Shown piece by piece: positions 22,550 through 34,592 of a DNA stretch of 64,000 nt; positions within the stretch are counted from its first letter, which is position 1; every line of letters begins with the position of its first letter. The position numbers and the translations under genes are program-made. This DNA comes from Adiantum capillus-veneris (Eukaryota; Streptophyta; Polypodiopsida; Polypodiales; Pteridaceae): contig CM043945.1 in NCBI GenBank assembly GCA_014529385.2, positions 149,531,241 to 149,595,240 of the forward strand, written 5' to 3'. The notes beneath the pieces were generated by a model, which worked only from the letters and a program-made list of their open reading frames with translations, ran no database searches and was not told where the DNA came from.

Positions 22550-24115
22550 TAGGAATAAACCTACAAATTTTAGTGAGATGATCAACCGCAACCCAAACGG
22601 CATCATGTCCATGTATGATGGTTGGTAGTCCTACTAAAAAACTTTCCCATTTGACATTTGGAATCTCTAAGGGATGAAGCAGTCATGTTGATTTTAATCT
22701 TTATTTATATTAACCTATAAATTTTTGCCAGTGAATTACATAAGTTTGTACATCTTTTTGCAATTGTGGCTAGTAGAATTGTCAACGTACAAGTGCATAG
22801 ATCTTTCATATCCTGAGACAACCATCACTAGGACTATCATGACATTCATAAAGAATTTGGTGTCGAACATCATTGTCCATCGATACACATAGTCTTCCCT
22901 TGTGGAGTAGCTAACCCTTATTGATGGAGAAATGTTTCCATCAATTTAGTTCATCACTAGTTAATATAGAACTTTGTGTAGAGTCATCCTGAACACTAGC
23001 GTCAGTGTTTGCAAGATCTTGTTTTGTAATACGGCTCCACACCTTGAAGTAAGACTAATCATGTTCACTCTTTTCTTGAAGAGATTGTAGAAAGTCACTA
23101 TGAATTTCTATGAGTGCAAGAGCATGTATCTCAGGCGTGTGACTCAAGGCATCAACTATCACATTGTATTGGCCTTTACGACATCGTAACTTCTAGTCAT
23201 ACTCATGAAGGATTTCAGACTACCATATTTATGTTGTGTAAAACCATTTGATGATTTCATGATAAAAAACAATCTCAAATTGAGCACCATATTGATTATG
23301 TTTCCATTTCTTGAGAGTATCAATAATGGCTCACAGTTTGTGCTCATAAACTAAACATTTTTGTTGACAAAAATTATCTAGTTTCTTATTTTCAAAGGCA
23401 ACATGCCTTCCTTATTGTAGGAATATTGTGCTTATAACTTTGTTGCTAGCATCCGTCTCAAGCACAATGATTCGAGATGATCATAAATAGCTAGAATGGG
23501 TGCTTTATGGATAATGCTACCTTAATTGTATCAAAGCTACATTGTTGGTCATCGTCCCAGCTGCAGTTCTTCCCTTGATTTTTCAATTGATCTTTCATGG
23601 GTATTGCAAGCTTAGCGTAGTCTTTAATGAATTTACAATAATAACTTGCAATACCTAGAAAAATATTGAGTTCCTCTAGTTTTGTTGGATGGGCCCATTT
23701 TAAATTCACTTTGACTTTTGCGAGATCCGTTTGAAGACCAACAGAAGAAACTACATGCCCCAAGTAGTTGATTTTATACTTCAAAAATTCACACTTGCCG
23801 AGCTTAACATAAAATTTATGTCACATAATAAATCAGACACCAACTTGAGATGTGTAAGGTTATCTTTTTCAGATACACCCTAAACCAAAATGTCATACAT
23901 TGTAGTCATGGCGAGTTAGTGAACCCAAAAGGCATGACTAAGAACTTGTAATGGGGCCAAATCATGTACAAAAGGCATTTTTGGTATCTTAGCCAAACGC
24001 ACATGTACTTGATTATAACTTGAGCGTAAATCTATCTTAAGGAAACACTTTGCTCTTTAAGCTTACCAAATAGCTCATCCACCCTTGGGAGAAGATATTT
24101 AATTCTAATGGTGAC
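22550..24115 (-). pseudogene. Gypsy pol remnant (RT, RNase H), minus strand
   Basis: Read right to left: [18 protein letters not shown] (RT entry, near 24110), YKFLVMPFGFTNSP (about 23950), then the longest open piece (23784-23491) with INYLGHVVSSVGLQTD, EELNIFLGIASYYCKF and KLAIPMKDQLKNQGK. RNase H fragments follow (LETDASN, AFENKKLDNF, YEHKLWAII, YGAQFEIVF, GQYNVIVDALSHTPEIH), ending near 23090. Weak integrase-like sequence reaches about 22550. Numerous stops and frameshifts; the RT catalytic region is partly deleted. Its blocks resemble Gypsy-2 ([19 protein letters not shown]), so it is likely an older relative. Confidence 0.75.
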
Positions 24116-26280
24116 ATTGGTGCAACCAAAGATTTTCAGAGCTAGAAGTGGGCATAGGTAGGGGCATGTGTGCTTATATGGGCAAGCCAAAGTGCTAAAG
24201 CAAGTATGAAGGTCAAGTGCAGCTAAGGAGATTTGGAAATCTATGTATGGAGTGGTTTCTTAGGTCAAGAGGGCTCTATATGAAGTTAAGCTAGTTAACG
24301 TGAACCAGGTGTTGGAATTGTGTAGCAGGATGTGATCTTCAAAGTGTTTTTTGAGCCATTCTAGATAGCTCCTCACTCGGAGCTATGGGGTGCAAGTTAT
24401 TGCAATATGAATGTGGAGTTGCTTTCCACGAATTGGATGGGGCAAGTGAATAGTCCAAGCTTGGGTGTGCTAATAGCCTTGAAGTGCTTGGTTTATGGTG
24501 CATGTCGGTCTTTTCAAATCGCCAACTGGGGTCCAATGGTCAAGTTATGAGCCGATGAAGTTTGGTCAGGGGTCGATTTTGAGGTGATTTGATTGCCTGG
24601 GTAGGCATGTGGTCAGGAGTCTTTTTTAGCCTACCAAGATTCTTCTGAGTGTATATAGTGTATGAAGTTAGTCAGAAGTGATGGCTTGTCAATTGAAATC
24701 TCAACCATAAAGATACGCCCAGTTGAAGTTGGGTGATTAGAGCATGGGTGGTGGATTTGATGATATTTTCCTATTTCGAGAATCACCATTTGGGGCTGTA
24801 GAAAGGTTGGAATGCAAAGAAAATGGGTGGAGTCAAAGTTTGAGATACAAGCTTTCAATAGGGTTTTATTGCTTAATGATTGGATTGATGAGCAAAAAAT
24901 GGGAGTACCCTAAAGTTGGGTTAAAAAATGGTTTTTTTTTTTGGGAGCATTATTAAGAGGGTTTTCAAACCCATAAGGGGTGCAAGGCACCGGGTGATGC
25001 CACACGGTGGGGATTAAGTCCCACATGCGCACAAGAGCATAAGGAGCCCACACTATATATATTGGATAAAAAGCCCTCATAAGGCGTCCAAGAGAGGGGG
25101 AGAGATCTCCCTTGATCTTGACCATGGCGTGCACGCTACGCCAGGCCTATGGGCGATCTGTGAGATTTCTTGAGCAACCATGTGTGGCATTCAACATTTG
25201 GTGGCATTTGGTGGTGGCACGACAGTGTGCATTGGTTGTTGCTTGCTGATGGTGGTAGCATGCTAGGGCTTGTTCTCATCCGGTGGGTGTCCGTTGGCCT
25301 ACCCCCTCCCCCGCAATTTTATTGGGAGTAAATGAACTGTGGAGAGAGAGAGAGAGAGATTAAATTTTATATCCCTCTTGTAGAACCATATGTTGACACT
25401 TGACCAAAAGAGACAATAATTAAAAGACATTAGACAATAGACAAAGAGAAAATAGATAGAAGACAAAATTCTTTATTTCATGTTGGTACATCCGCTTCTG
25501 GTAGGAGAACAAGTGAGACTCAGAACCGATGAAAGAATAGACCTATACCTGTCACCATCCAAGACAACCAGCCAATTAGAACACGAGCAACCTTGATGGG
25601 AAGACAAGTATCCAAACAGTTTGTTGTGCTTGTTATTGCTGTCCCATAGCCTTTAAACCCCTTCACTCCCCTTAAAAGCATTTTGAGGGAGTTTTTTATT
25701 TGCTTCTCTATCATGCATGATCCGTTTTGTAACGATATTTTCTACAACAGGCTTGTTTGGTATATTTTTCTCTATCATAGTTTCAATTGGTACAATGGTT
25801 GTTTCCGGTTTGATAAGGAAGACTGGTTTGCACCCTTTCGGAAAGTTGTGTACGGTGGAGGGACATGGCTTTCCGTTGGAAAGGTAAGATCTCTTCCAAG
25901 TAGGGCTTGCATTATGAAAGGATGGTATATCCCTCGTAGGTGGGCTTCCGATAGAAAGCACCATACCCTGTAGTACAAGCTCATAAATTAAATATTGTCT
26001 ATTAGTGGTCTATGCTAGAAATGATATCTTCTATTACTAGCTAGAGACAAATAAGGAGGGAAGCAACATTTTTGTATAGAGGTTATATGTGAAACTGGAA
26101 AACCTATCCCATAGGTAGATAGAGTGAGAGTGCGAGAGAATATAGAGATAGAGAGAAAGAAAGATAGAGAGAAAGAGAGAGAGGGAAAGATATCAAGTTT
26201 TAGGGAGATAAAATCTGTAGATGATCTTTTCAAAGGATAAGATGTATACTACTTTTAATCTAGAAGTAGTGTATTTTAGC
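24116..26280. other. 2.1 kb without a recognised gene
   Basis: The longest open frame is minus-strand 25964-25653 (103 codons, including SPTWKRSYLSNGKP and TVHNFPKG); I recognise no family in it, and overlapping frames on both strands are similar in length. Around 24950-25140 a TATATATATTGG stretch precedes a GA-rich segment, vaguely LTR-like but without a partner. GA-rich low-complexity DNA lies at 25344-25360 and 26120-26190. Confidence 0.4.
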
Positions 26281-26296
26281 AAAATTTTGGTAGAGT

Positions 26297-26575
26297 TTTG
26301 TTTGTAATTAGACCCATTTTTCAAAAAGTAAACAGGCCCTCCTTCCTTAGGAGCCTCACATGAGGATTTGAATGATATTCCTAGATCTACTTGACAAAAT
26401 TTATCTTAGTACGTATCTAAGATTATGGACACACTTACGCAGAACTTGACATTTATGTAAAAAGCATCTAGAATTATCTTTTCTATTTTGACAAAGCTTT
26501 GTTTGTAATTAGATCCGTTTTTCAAAATAAACATGTCCTCCTCTCTAAGGAGCCTCACATGAGGATTTTCTTTTA
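26297..26575. repeat. Direct repeat of about 77 bp, offset 201 bp
   Basis: TTTGTTTGTAATTAGA...TTTTTCAAAA...GGAGCCTCACATGAGGATTT occurs at 26297-26373 and again at 26498-26575 with scattered differences. Each copy holds the short palindrome CCTCACATGAGG. Confidence 0.75.
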
Positions 26576-26949
26576 AATATACAAAAAAAAACTTGGAAAC
26601 CTCTTCTTCGATAAGCATATCAATTAGCATACCACTTCCACCACAGCTTTCTTTACAAGTTTTTAGTTCAATCCTCAAAATGTAAAACAAACCTTTTCCA
26701 TTGTTTCAAGACCAATTTCTCCAAATACTCAAAAAGTAACTTTGTTTACAAATCTATTTATTATAGTGTCTAGAAAACCTAAAAAGAAACTATGCCAAAT
26801 TTTGGTTGGACATCCTCTCAGTAGACAGAAAGTCTACTTGATGTATGCTTATACATGAAGAGACTTAGTGATGGATCACTTATTATAATCATAGTGAAGA
26901 ACATTCACAAGATTGCAAATCTGAAGCAAATGTTTAGACTTTTGCCTTG
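26576..26949. other. Short spacer before the Copia remnant
   Basis: AT-rich, without supported coding similarity. Degenerate Copia RT sequence may extend into its right end. Confidence 0.4.
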
Positions 26950-27866
26950 AAACATTTGAGAGAACCTAATCATATTCTTGGTATGCATATCAAGCATGAT
27001 AGTCCAAATGGTATTCTTCATCTTTCTCAATAATTGTACATTCTGAAGGTCTCGAAGCATTTCAATATGCAAGGGAACAAAGGCCAGTGAGTATTCCCAT
27101 GCTAGTATATTAAAAACTTAGCAGAAATGATTCTTCTAAATCTGATGCTCAGAAGGCCAAGATGGCTAAGGTTTTGTATTTCTCATCAGTGGGCAGTCTC
27201 ATGTATACTATGCTGACTATGAGGCAAGATATTTCATTTTCAATAGGAGTGGTGAGCCGTTACATGGCTAACCCTGGCAAGAAACATTGGGATATAGCAA
27301 AACATATCCTCGAGTACTTGAAAGGTACGACAAGCAAGTGCTTACACTTTGAGAACAATGATGCAGTTGTGATTGGATACGTAGATGTAAAATACGCAGG
27401 AAACGTAGACAAGTGGAAGTCTACATTTGGCTATATTTTCATATTTGCTGGAGGGGTTATTTCTTGGAGATAATGTCTTTGAGAACTATATATTGTCTTC
27501 CTCTATAGAGGTTGAGCATCTTGCAACGTTAGAGCTCAACAAGGAAGAATTGTGGTTGGTCTGTTTATCTAGTGTTGTATTGAGATAGTCAAAGTGCCAT
27601 TACTTTGGCAAAGAATCTTGGGTTTCATTCCAAAACAACACATATAGGCGTGCTATCACTTCATATGGGATGTGTTGGTAGATAAGCAAATCAAGCTTGT
27701 TGACGTCCAACCCTACGGATGCCCTTACAAAGAGCTTAGTTATGGAGAAGTTTGCAAATTGCATATACTTGATGGGTGTAGGGTGAAGCTATGGTTATGC
27801 TTCACAAGTTTGTATAGACTTTAGTGAGACCACTTACGATCACACATTGGCCTTCAAGTGGGAGGT
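26950..27866 (+). pseudogene. Copia RT/RNase H remnant
   Basis: Starts within RT: REPNHILGMHIKHDSPNGI and HLSQ, a stop, then LYILKVSKHFNMQG. A 104-codon piece (27162-27473) follows with SSVGSLMYTMLTMRQDI, VVSRYMANPGKKHWD and SKCLHFENNDAVVIGY (RNase H start), to FAGGVISWR. Further RNase H blocks lie in shifted frames to about 27790. The sequence AAGTGGGAGGT at 27856-27866 is the same polypurine tract as in Copia-1a, immediately before an LTR start. The 5' two-thirds of the element are absent. Confidence 0.8.
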
Positions 27867-28065
27867 TGTTGAGGTAAAGGCCCCAATGTGGCTAAGACTA
27901 GGACAATACCCATCACTAACCACTCTTTGCGGATAGCAAAAAACAATGAGTGTGAGTGAACTTCACTCACTAATGCTCCACCAAGATAACATGTGTAGAG
28001 CTTGTGCTTCTTATCCCTCATCGCACACACCTGCAAGCTCTTGCACACTCCTTTTCCATCGTCCC
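27867..28065 (+). repeat. Probable 3' LTR start of the Copia remnant
   Basis: TGTTGAGGTAAAGGCCCCAA directly follows the polypurine tract and parallels the Copia-1 LTR start TGTTGGGGTATAAAGCCCAA. The right end of the LTR is not definable; 28065 is the start of another repeat. A small palindrome, GTGAGTGAA-C-TTCACTCAC, lies at 27952-27970. Confidence 0.5.
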
Positions 28066-28587
28066 ATTAGGAAAAATATAAACTTTGCATGGGATTAAGG
28101 CTAATTTTGTGTAGACTTTGGGGGACAAATGCATTTAATAAGCTACTTTTGAGTAAGATTATCTAATAGAGATCCATTTCTCTCTCTTGCTCTTTAAAAA
28201 TGAAGGGAAAAAGGTGTTGTGACATTAACTACCCCCTACCATCTCTTTCCAGTGCCACATCATCAAAAACGTGCATAACCCTAAGCTAAAAAGTTCATCT
28301 CAACCTATATACATATCAAAAAAGCTGAGTTTGACCTTTTTCGGAAACTAACTCTCTCCCTCTCCTCTTCCCCTCCCTCTCCCTACATCTCTCCTACCTC
28401 TCCCTCCCCTCTCCCCTAACTCTCTCCCTCTCCTCTCCTTCTCTCTCCCTCTTCTCCCTTCCATTGCCTTCCCCCTTTGCATCCTTAGGTTTAGCAACTA
28501 TAGTGTTCAACAATATCACAAACCATGCATCCCCATTGAAAAAAAAGACATATTTATATCACACCAAAATGAGTATAAATACAAAAG
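28066..28587. repeat. Dispersed-repeat segment and pyrimidine-rich tract
   Basis: 28066-28320 matches 19490-19726 in inverted orientation. 28340-28470 is almost entirely CT (CCCTCT-type). The part just after it (GCAACTATAGTGTTCAACAA, then ATATCACAAACC) resembles the start of the candidate gene at 37941 (ACCATGGTGCTCACCGAC, then ATCACAAATCC). This may be a decayed copy of the same 5' region. Confidence 0.5.
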
Positions 28588-29852
28588 CATTTATAGAGAA
28601 TTCCAACCTCATGAAAAAATTTATAAAAGGAGACAATGTTGTTGTTGTTAGGATTCTCTTACAAGTATTTGTCTTCCTAATCTAAAGATTCATATACACT
28701 TGAGCATTTGTGTGTCTATGACACTGGGGAAGATTGTAGTCCTTTATGAAGGACTTTTCTAAGAGCTCCTAGAGAGTACCTATTGGCTTAAGATTCTACA
28801 CAAATCCTACTATTCTTGTCAAAATCTTTTAACATGGTATTGTAAGGTTCCTCACAAGAATAGAGTGTTTTCCATCTCTGCAGATGGTTGCTTACTCATG
28901 TCCTCTCAAAACAAGTTGACTTTGTAAGTGAACACCAGATTTTTTGAGCACAAAGGGATAAAGTACAAAATGATATCGTTCTAATAATCTAATGACAATT
29001 ATACAAAAGAGAATATTTGATAACTCTCCATAGATAACATAACTTACTTGCATTGTGAGACTCAATCACATGCTATGCAACACTAGATGGTGCACCAATG
29101 CCACCAGCAAAATATCACACCCCAATGTTATGAGGATCTCTGCTTATTTTTTATAATTGAGGTGTGAAGCCTTAGACATTGGAAGCCATAAAGAGGTTGA
29201 TTGTCCCCAATATGATAAACTTAGAGATGGAGATCATGTTAATCTCTAAATGTAAGCTACAAGGGTAGTTTTCTTACCATTCTATCTTTATGTTGGAGGT
29301 AAACCTTGCAATGCCCACTCACCATTTACACCTTCTATTGTTGTGGTATGCAACTCATGTGAGCTCATACTTTTGCCACCTTCGGGAGTAGTACGTTTCC
29401 ATGTAGTATGAATGAATGAAAGTAGAAAGAGGAGAATCTTGTTTTATGTTTCAATGGGGGTGAGAGAAGGGGAAGGAGCTAGCTTGGTGTGATAATATGT
29501 GGTGGACAACGGGAAGAGATGGGGGAGGAGCTTACTTGGTGCTACAATGGAGGTGGGAGAAAGCTAGCAGAGAGAGAATGTTGGACTATAGGGGGTGCAT
29601 GTGGGTGTTTGTGCGCTCCTTGCCGCACTGTCGAAGCAAGGGACTTGCCGATACACCGTGTGCGAGCCACAAATGGCTCCAAGCACACAACAACACTAAT
29701 CTAGCAAGCTCAAGAGAGCAAAGGGTGTGTCACTCACCGCTCTACGCTCGCCTTCGTGGTGGATTCCTCGCCGCGATGAAGAAGAAGCTGCAGTCATGCC
29801 GCGCTCAACCGCTTTGCCGCCGTCGTGCCTTCGTAATGCTTGATCGCACACA

Positions 29853-29935
<83 letters not shown>

Positions 29936-30500
29936 GGAGGTGAAGAAGAAGAAGATGGAGATGGAGATGGAGCAAGAGCACTCCTCTATTGCACAAATGA
30001 GAGAATGAGTGAATTTTAGGTTTAGTTGGCTTTTATATGAGCTCACCCCATTCACACTTGGGCGCCCATGCTTAGCCAACTAATCCCTTGAATGTCCAAG
30101 TTAGAGTGCGCCTCTCATCGACGATCACTCTTACCCTTTTCCTATTGGTCTGACAAGCATGGTACCTTACTCTACCAAATACATAATACACGTCCGTCGT
30201 AGGTGATAGGGTGTCCGTGAGCCGTGAGGGTTAACAGTGTTGCACTAATGGAGAGCTTGGAAAAGGGTTTGTAGAGAGAGAAAATCACTTTTTAGCTACA
30301 AAATAGCTATGGAGAGACTTTGGAAGGTGGAAAGTGATGTTTTGATTTATTTTTTAAATCTCTTTTTTTTGTTTTTAGTGCACGTTTTTTACTTTTGAAG
30401 GTAAAAATGCTTTTTTGACCATGAATAGGTTTGGGAGGCTTTTAGGGAGGAAAATTTTGAAATTTGAAATTTTTTGAAAATTTTAAATTTAGTGTATTGC
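28588..30500. repeat. Dispersed repeat, copy A (interrupted by a solo LTR)
   Basis: 28588-29609 aligns with 40944-41965, and 30242-30500 with 41970-42251 (copy B), in the same orientation and with many substitutions and small indels. Shared landmarks include ACAATGTTGTTGTTGTT, GAGCTCCTAGAGAGTACCTA, GACTCAATCACATGCTA and GGAGAGCTTGGAAAAGGGTT. The difference in length is the insertion at 29610-30236. I see no protein in either copy; its nature (old element or segmental duplication) is unknown. Confidence 0.8.
29610..30236. mobile_element. Probable solo LTR (627 bp) in copy A
   Basis: Compared with copy B, copy A has one extra block that begins TGTGCGCTCC and ends GGGTTAACA, so it has TG...CA ends. 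It is flanked by GTGTT on both sides (29605-29609 and 30237-30241). Removing it with one GTGTT restores a gapless match to copy B. It contains (CT)n(CA)n at 29860-29934 and a TATA-like TTTTATATGAG near 30031. That is the pattern left when two LTRs recombine and delete the interior. Its family is not otherwise represented in the window. Confidence 0.75.
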
Positions 30501-31657
30501 TAAATCCAAACCAAAAAGTGGGGGAAAAGAGGTCAAAGTGATCACCCCCTCCCCCCTCCAACCTCCCTTACTTCTACTAGGTAAGAGGCCATTTAGAGGT
30601 GTAAAGCTACTTTGTCCCCCTACTTTTTTGAGGGTGTAGAGTGTGTCCGCCATCCTCTTCCTATTGGATGGCCTCCAGATAACCTTAATCCCGAAGGGCC
30701 CTTAGAGGCTTCTATTTTTCCTAATGCATCCCTTGTCATCTCAAAAGCATGACCTCTAAGCCAAATCAGGGTAGAAAATCACTCTAAATCTTCACCCAAT
30801 CAACACCTTATATAGGCTAGCCATGCTCCTAGATAAAGGATTCCTTGCCATGTGGGCATCTCCTTGAATAGGGAGCCTCTATCCCTTATTCCTGTACATT
30901 CCTAGCCACTAGGCTCTTTAGTCTCTAGGCCATAAGCATGTAGCTTGTGGTTGTAGGACCATTGTCTTGACATGTGCCATGGGCATCCTTCAACATGTTG
31001 AGATGAATAAAACCGTGAGCATTCATGCTTGTCTAGGAGCTTAAGGAGGAGGGAGAGGTTATCAATTGGGATGCAATATCATTACAAGATGAAGGCTCTA
31101 TCACACTCAATATGCTTTGTCTTCTCTTGCAATTGTTATGATTATGAGTTTGACTCTAGTGTTTTCTTTTGATTGTAGGGTAGGGTCTCCATCCATGGCG
31201 TGTAGGTGTTTCTTATTGTGTTTGTTTTGTGTAACCACCAATCATGGTTGCTGTCAACTTTGCACATGATCACTATTTAGGCATTGGTTTCATCCATGGA
31301 TATGAGTATGTTTATACTTAGATTTTTGGAAAATTTTGTTTGAATTATGGTTATTGTGATGGTTATGGTTCAAGTCATAGCCATGGCTATGATTATGGTC
31401 ATGGTTTGAATCATGGTTATGGGTGTTGGAGAGGGGGGAATGAGAAACACACCCAACACACACATAGATGCATCTCAATAGCCTAGAGGTTCCACAACAC
31501 CCCTATCCCCTAGTTATATCACACATAGACACACAAACTGCAAGCATCTACTGCATATGCTCATACACAAACACCCCAGATCGCACACATCTTGGAGAGA
31601 TCAACACCCACACACAATCCACAATGCTCTTATCCCACATACCACTACTGCACACAA

Positions 31658-31741
<84 letters not shown>

Positions 31742-31912
31742 CCCTTTGTTTCTTTTGTTTCAAAATAGTTATTTTTACTTATTTTTGACTTGAAACTCCC
31801 TCCCAACATATATACATATCAAAAAATCATTTTGTGACCTTTTTTTACACCTACAAGCACTGAAAGTCCATTTTTTCAAAAAAGAAACCCCCCCCCAAAA
31901 AAAAACCTTTGT
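30501..31912. other. 1.4 kb without a gene
   Basis: Contains a degenerate (ATGGTT)n-like stretch (about 31340-31425) and (CT)n at 31661-31739. The His/Asn- and Ser/Leu-rich frames over these are repeat artefacts. Near 31806-31860 there is similarity to the segment at about 28300-28340 (ATATACATATCAAAAAA). The C/A runs at 31889-31905 lie directly before Gypsy-2. Confidence 0.5.
31661..31739. repeat. (CT)n microsatellite
   Basis: About 79 bp of pure CT, about 175 bp upstream of the Gypsy-2 left LTR. Confidence 0.98.
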
Positions 31913-32084
31913 TGTCAGGACAAGGGTCCTCTAACCTAATAACTAGGATGGTCATGGACTACGGCCAAGGGTCGGGCTAGACAGTGTGGACAGGGGATCC
32001 GTCTAGGGCAAGGGGCTAGGAGCCCGCCTATATAATGGGAGGTTGGAAGGAGGATCTTCAGTCTAGTTTCCCCTAGTTCTTACA
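31913..32084 (+). repeat. 5' LTR of Gypsy-2 (172 bp)
   Basis: Begins TGTCAGGACAAGG and ends GTTCTTACA. A TATA-like TATATAAT at 32029-32036 is the likely core promoter, leaving only about 50 bp to the LTR end for R and U5. Confidence 0.95.
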
Positions 32085-32085
32085 C

Positions 32086-32097
32086 TGGTATCAGAGC
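32086..32097 (+). promoter_or_regulatory. Primer-binding site of Gypsy-2
   Basis: TGGTATCAGAGC, one base inside the 5' LTR, complementary to initiator-Met tRNA. Confidence 0.9.
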
Positions 32098-32897
32098 TTA
32101 GGTTAGCTAGGAAGTCTCTCTTCCACTCTCTCTCTAGGCGTGGTCACTTTTTACTCCTAAAAATAGGGCCTTTAGGTGAGAACCGTGGCCTTTGTAAGGC
32201 TTTTTCCAAATTTAGCAAGGGACTGCCTAAATCGGGCACGCTTTCTCGTTTTGGAAGAGAAGCTACGGTGCACCAAAACGGCGCGCTTGGGCTTGATAAA
32301 GGCGCCCTGGGGAAGAAGGGGGGAGTCCAAGATCTCGTGGCCAACTTCTACTACCCCAAGCCACACACAAGCTACCCTCTCTCCTCGCGTTGCTGCATTT
32401 TTTTCCTTCAAAAAATTGCTTGTTTTCATATGGCTTGGCCAATTGAAACTTAATTTTGAGCCTTGGCCATTGTTGGTGGCCCTTCCCACAAGCAAGGCGG
32501 CACAAGCATGGCGGCACAAGCATCAAGCCGTCTCGGCTTTCCATCGAGTCCCACAACTTACGGCTACGCTCAGTTATTGCTGAAAATTCCAGAAACTTGC
32601 ATATTTTTACAATTGCGACGGTTTCAATTGGCGTTCATGCAACATAATTGACGAAGCTTTCAATAATCAAGCTTCTGAACAATGGTGACGCTTCAACCAT
32701 CTACACTATACGATTTCAGTCGCCTTGTGAAGCCACGGGCGATTTTGCGGAGTTCAATTTTTACGCCGCTGGTGCAAATTCTTCTTTATTCGACGGTCAA
32801 GTGCTACAACGCACAAGTGGAGTTACCTATACTTGGCAAGTGCTACCAAAATCGGGTTTTTTTTTTTTGAGTACTTCTTTCACTACACTGTGTCGCC

Positions 32898-34124
32898 ATG
32901 GATTGGGATATCAACATGACATTCGATTTTGAGCAAAGTACTCTTGATCCTGCCAATGACAGCTCGCGGCCGGATCCTCTCGAGGAGAGTACCCACAACG
33001 CTACGGCAAGAGAAGATACTTATAAATTGCTCGATATTCAAGAATTTCGTGCACTTCAGACATGCATGACAATCATGGATGAAGATTTTAAGGCTTTAAA
33101 TGAAAATGTTACTAAACTTTCCACATTAGTCATTCAATTAATGCAACAGAAGACTAAGAGTCCTGCTGCTGACACCCACAAGCATGAGCACGTTGGAACA
33201 CAAGGGCAAGGCCCAATTAATGAAACACTGCATACTCTCACTGCCAAAGAGGTAGATGATTTGTTGAAGAATTTTAAACCACCAGTTTTCAAGGGCGAAG
33301 ACTGAGACCGCAATAAGGATGCAGTGAACATCTTTCTCAGTAAATGGGATGGAATTCACGCCTTACGGCGTACTCCGAATGCAGTTAGAGCTCTGCAAAC
33401 GAGCTTAACTCTGGAAGGCAAGGCCTACAAATGGTGGATGTCTCTCAAGGAGAAGAACATCATACCACAGAGTTGGGCAGCCTTTGAAGCAATGTTTAGC
33501 AATGAATTTTTGCCTGCAAACGAGGCCGATCGGAATTGGTGGACCGCTTGGGACACGTGTTCCATGCACCAATATCCATCACTCCTTGAATATATCTCTC
33601 ACTATCGGGACGTCATCCTCAAGTTGGAAGGCTTGGATACCTTTCAACAAGTACGAGGATTCATACGAGGTCTGACTCCAGAACTTAAGAAGTATGTCAA
33701 GTCCCAGGACCCTAAAACACTTGAGGAAGCCATAGTGAAAGCACATATTCATGATGACCCTGATGATAAGAAAACACATAATAGTAATGTGCCTGATAGT
33801 ATACATGGTAATACACGCACTCAGTACGGGCACAATAAAAGAAAATTTCTACTGGCTAATTCAGATGCATCTAAAAAACCCAAGGGGTCTAGGGGTCCTC
33901 TCTCTCCTGAGGATTTTGATAAAGCCAAGAAAGAGAAGCTATGTTTTCAATGCTTAGAAAGAGGCCATGGCAAAAAGGATTGTCCCAAGGGGAAATCTCC
34001 TGCTCAAAGGAAGGAGAAAGCAGTGCACACGGTGCAGCTACTGCCTCTTGAGTCTTCCTCAAAATTCTCCACAGTGGAAGTAACACACACTGAGGTGGTG
34101 CATGAATGTTGTCTCGCAGCTTAG
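32898..34124 (+). pseudogene. Gypsy-2 gag
   Basis: Starts at ATG 32898 (MDWDINMTFDFEQ). An acidic/coiled N-terminal part is followed by a TGA (33303-33305) and, in the same frame, the capsid: FLSKWDGIHALRRTPNAVRA, GKAYKWWMSLKEK, WAAFEAMFSNEFLPAN, LLEYISHYRDVILKLEGL and VRGFIRGLTPELKKYV. The nucleocapsid knuckle CFQCLERGHGKKDC (C-x2-C-x4-H-x4-C) follows, and a TAG at 34122-34124 ends the stretch. The functional protein would continue into pol as one polyprotein, since the frame is unchanged across both stops. Confidence 0.9.
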
Positions 34125-34592
34125 CAACAAACCTTTGGACCACATGAGTTAGTACGTATGCACAGATATCTGCAAGGGCACAAGGTGTGCATCTTGGTAG
34201 ATGACGGTGCTACTCACAATTTCATCAATTATGGATTGGTGAAAAAGCTCAAACTGCCTCAAACTCCGAGTACCCACCGCTACAAGGTAGCAATGGTGAA
34301 TGGACATGATGCTGAAATATGGGATACTCAATGCCGAGATGTTCCATTGGAAGTACAAGAGTACTCTATTTGTTTGGGTTTTCAAGTTATGAACATGGAA
34401 AGGGCTGATGTGGTTCTTGGTAGGGAGTGGTTGCATAGCCTAGGACCATCACTGAAGCGTAGCTACGAGCACAACAACTCGATGTTTGATTCCCATGGCA
34501 CACATGTGTTGTTGTTAGGAGAAAAGGATATACCTTCATCACCACTGATTTGTACTGCCGAGCTTATGCAGCTCGTTTTTGACAATGAATAG
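34125..34592 (+). pseudogene. Gypsy-2 protease
   Basis: In the same frame as gag. VCILVDDGATHNFI is the retropepsin active-site loop, with the usual DSGAT changed to DDGAT, and DVVLGREWLHSLGP is the C-terminal protease block. A TAG at 34590-34592 ends the stretch. It would cleave the polyprotein; the change beside the catalytic Asp and the flanking stops make activity unlikely. Confidence 0.88.

Noticed and set aside
24950-25140. TATA-like segment as an LTR
   Set aside because: No partner copy, no PBS or polypurine tract beside it.
28464-28685. 73-codon frame after the CT-rich tract as a gene
   Set aside because: No good start or conservation; it looks like a decayed relative of the 37941 region.
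29805-30079. Cys-Val and Arg-Glu repeat frames
   Set aside because: Microsatellite translations inside the solo LTR.
31290-31478. His/Asn-rich open frame, at first sight a metal-binding protein
   Set aside because: A degenerate (AACCAT)n repeat; no start context and no conservation evidence.
32144-32651. Overlapping frames in the Gypsy-2 leader, including one of 135 codons
   Set aside because: They lie between PBS and gag, overlap each other on both strands and show no family motif.
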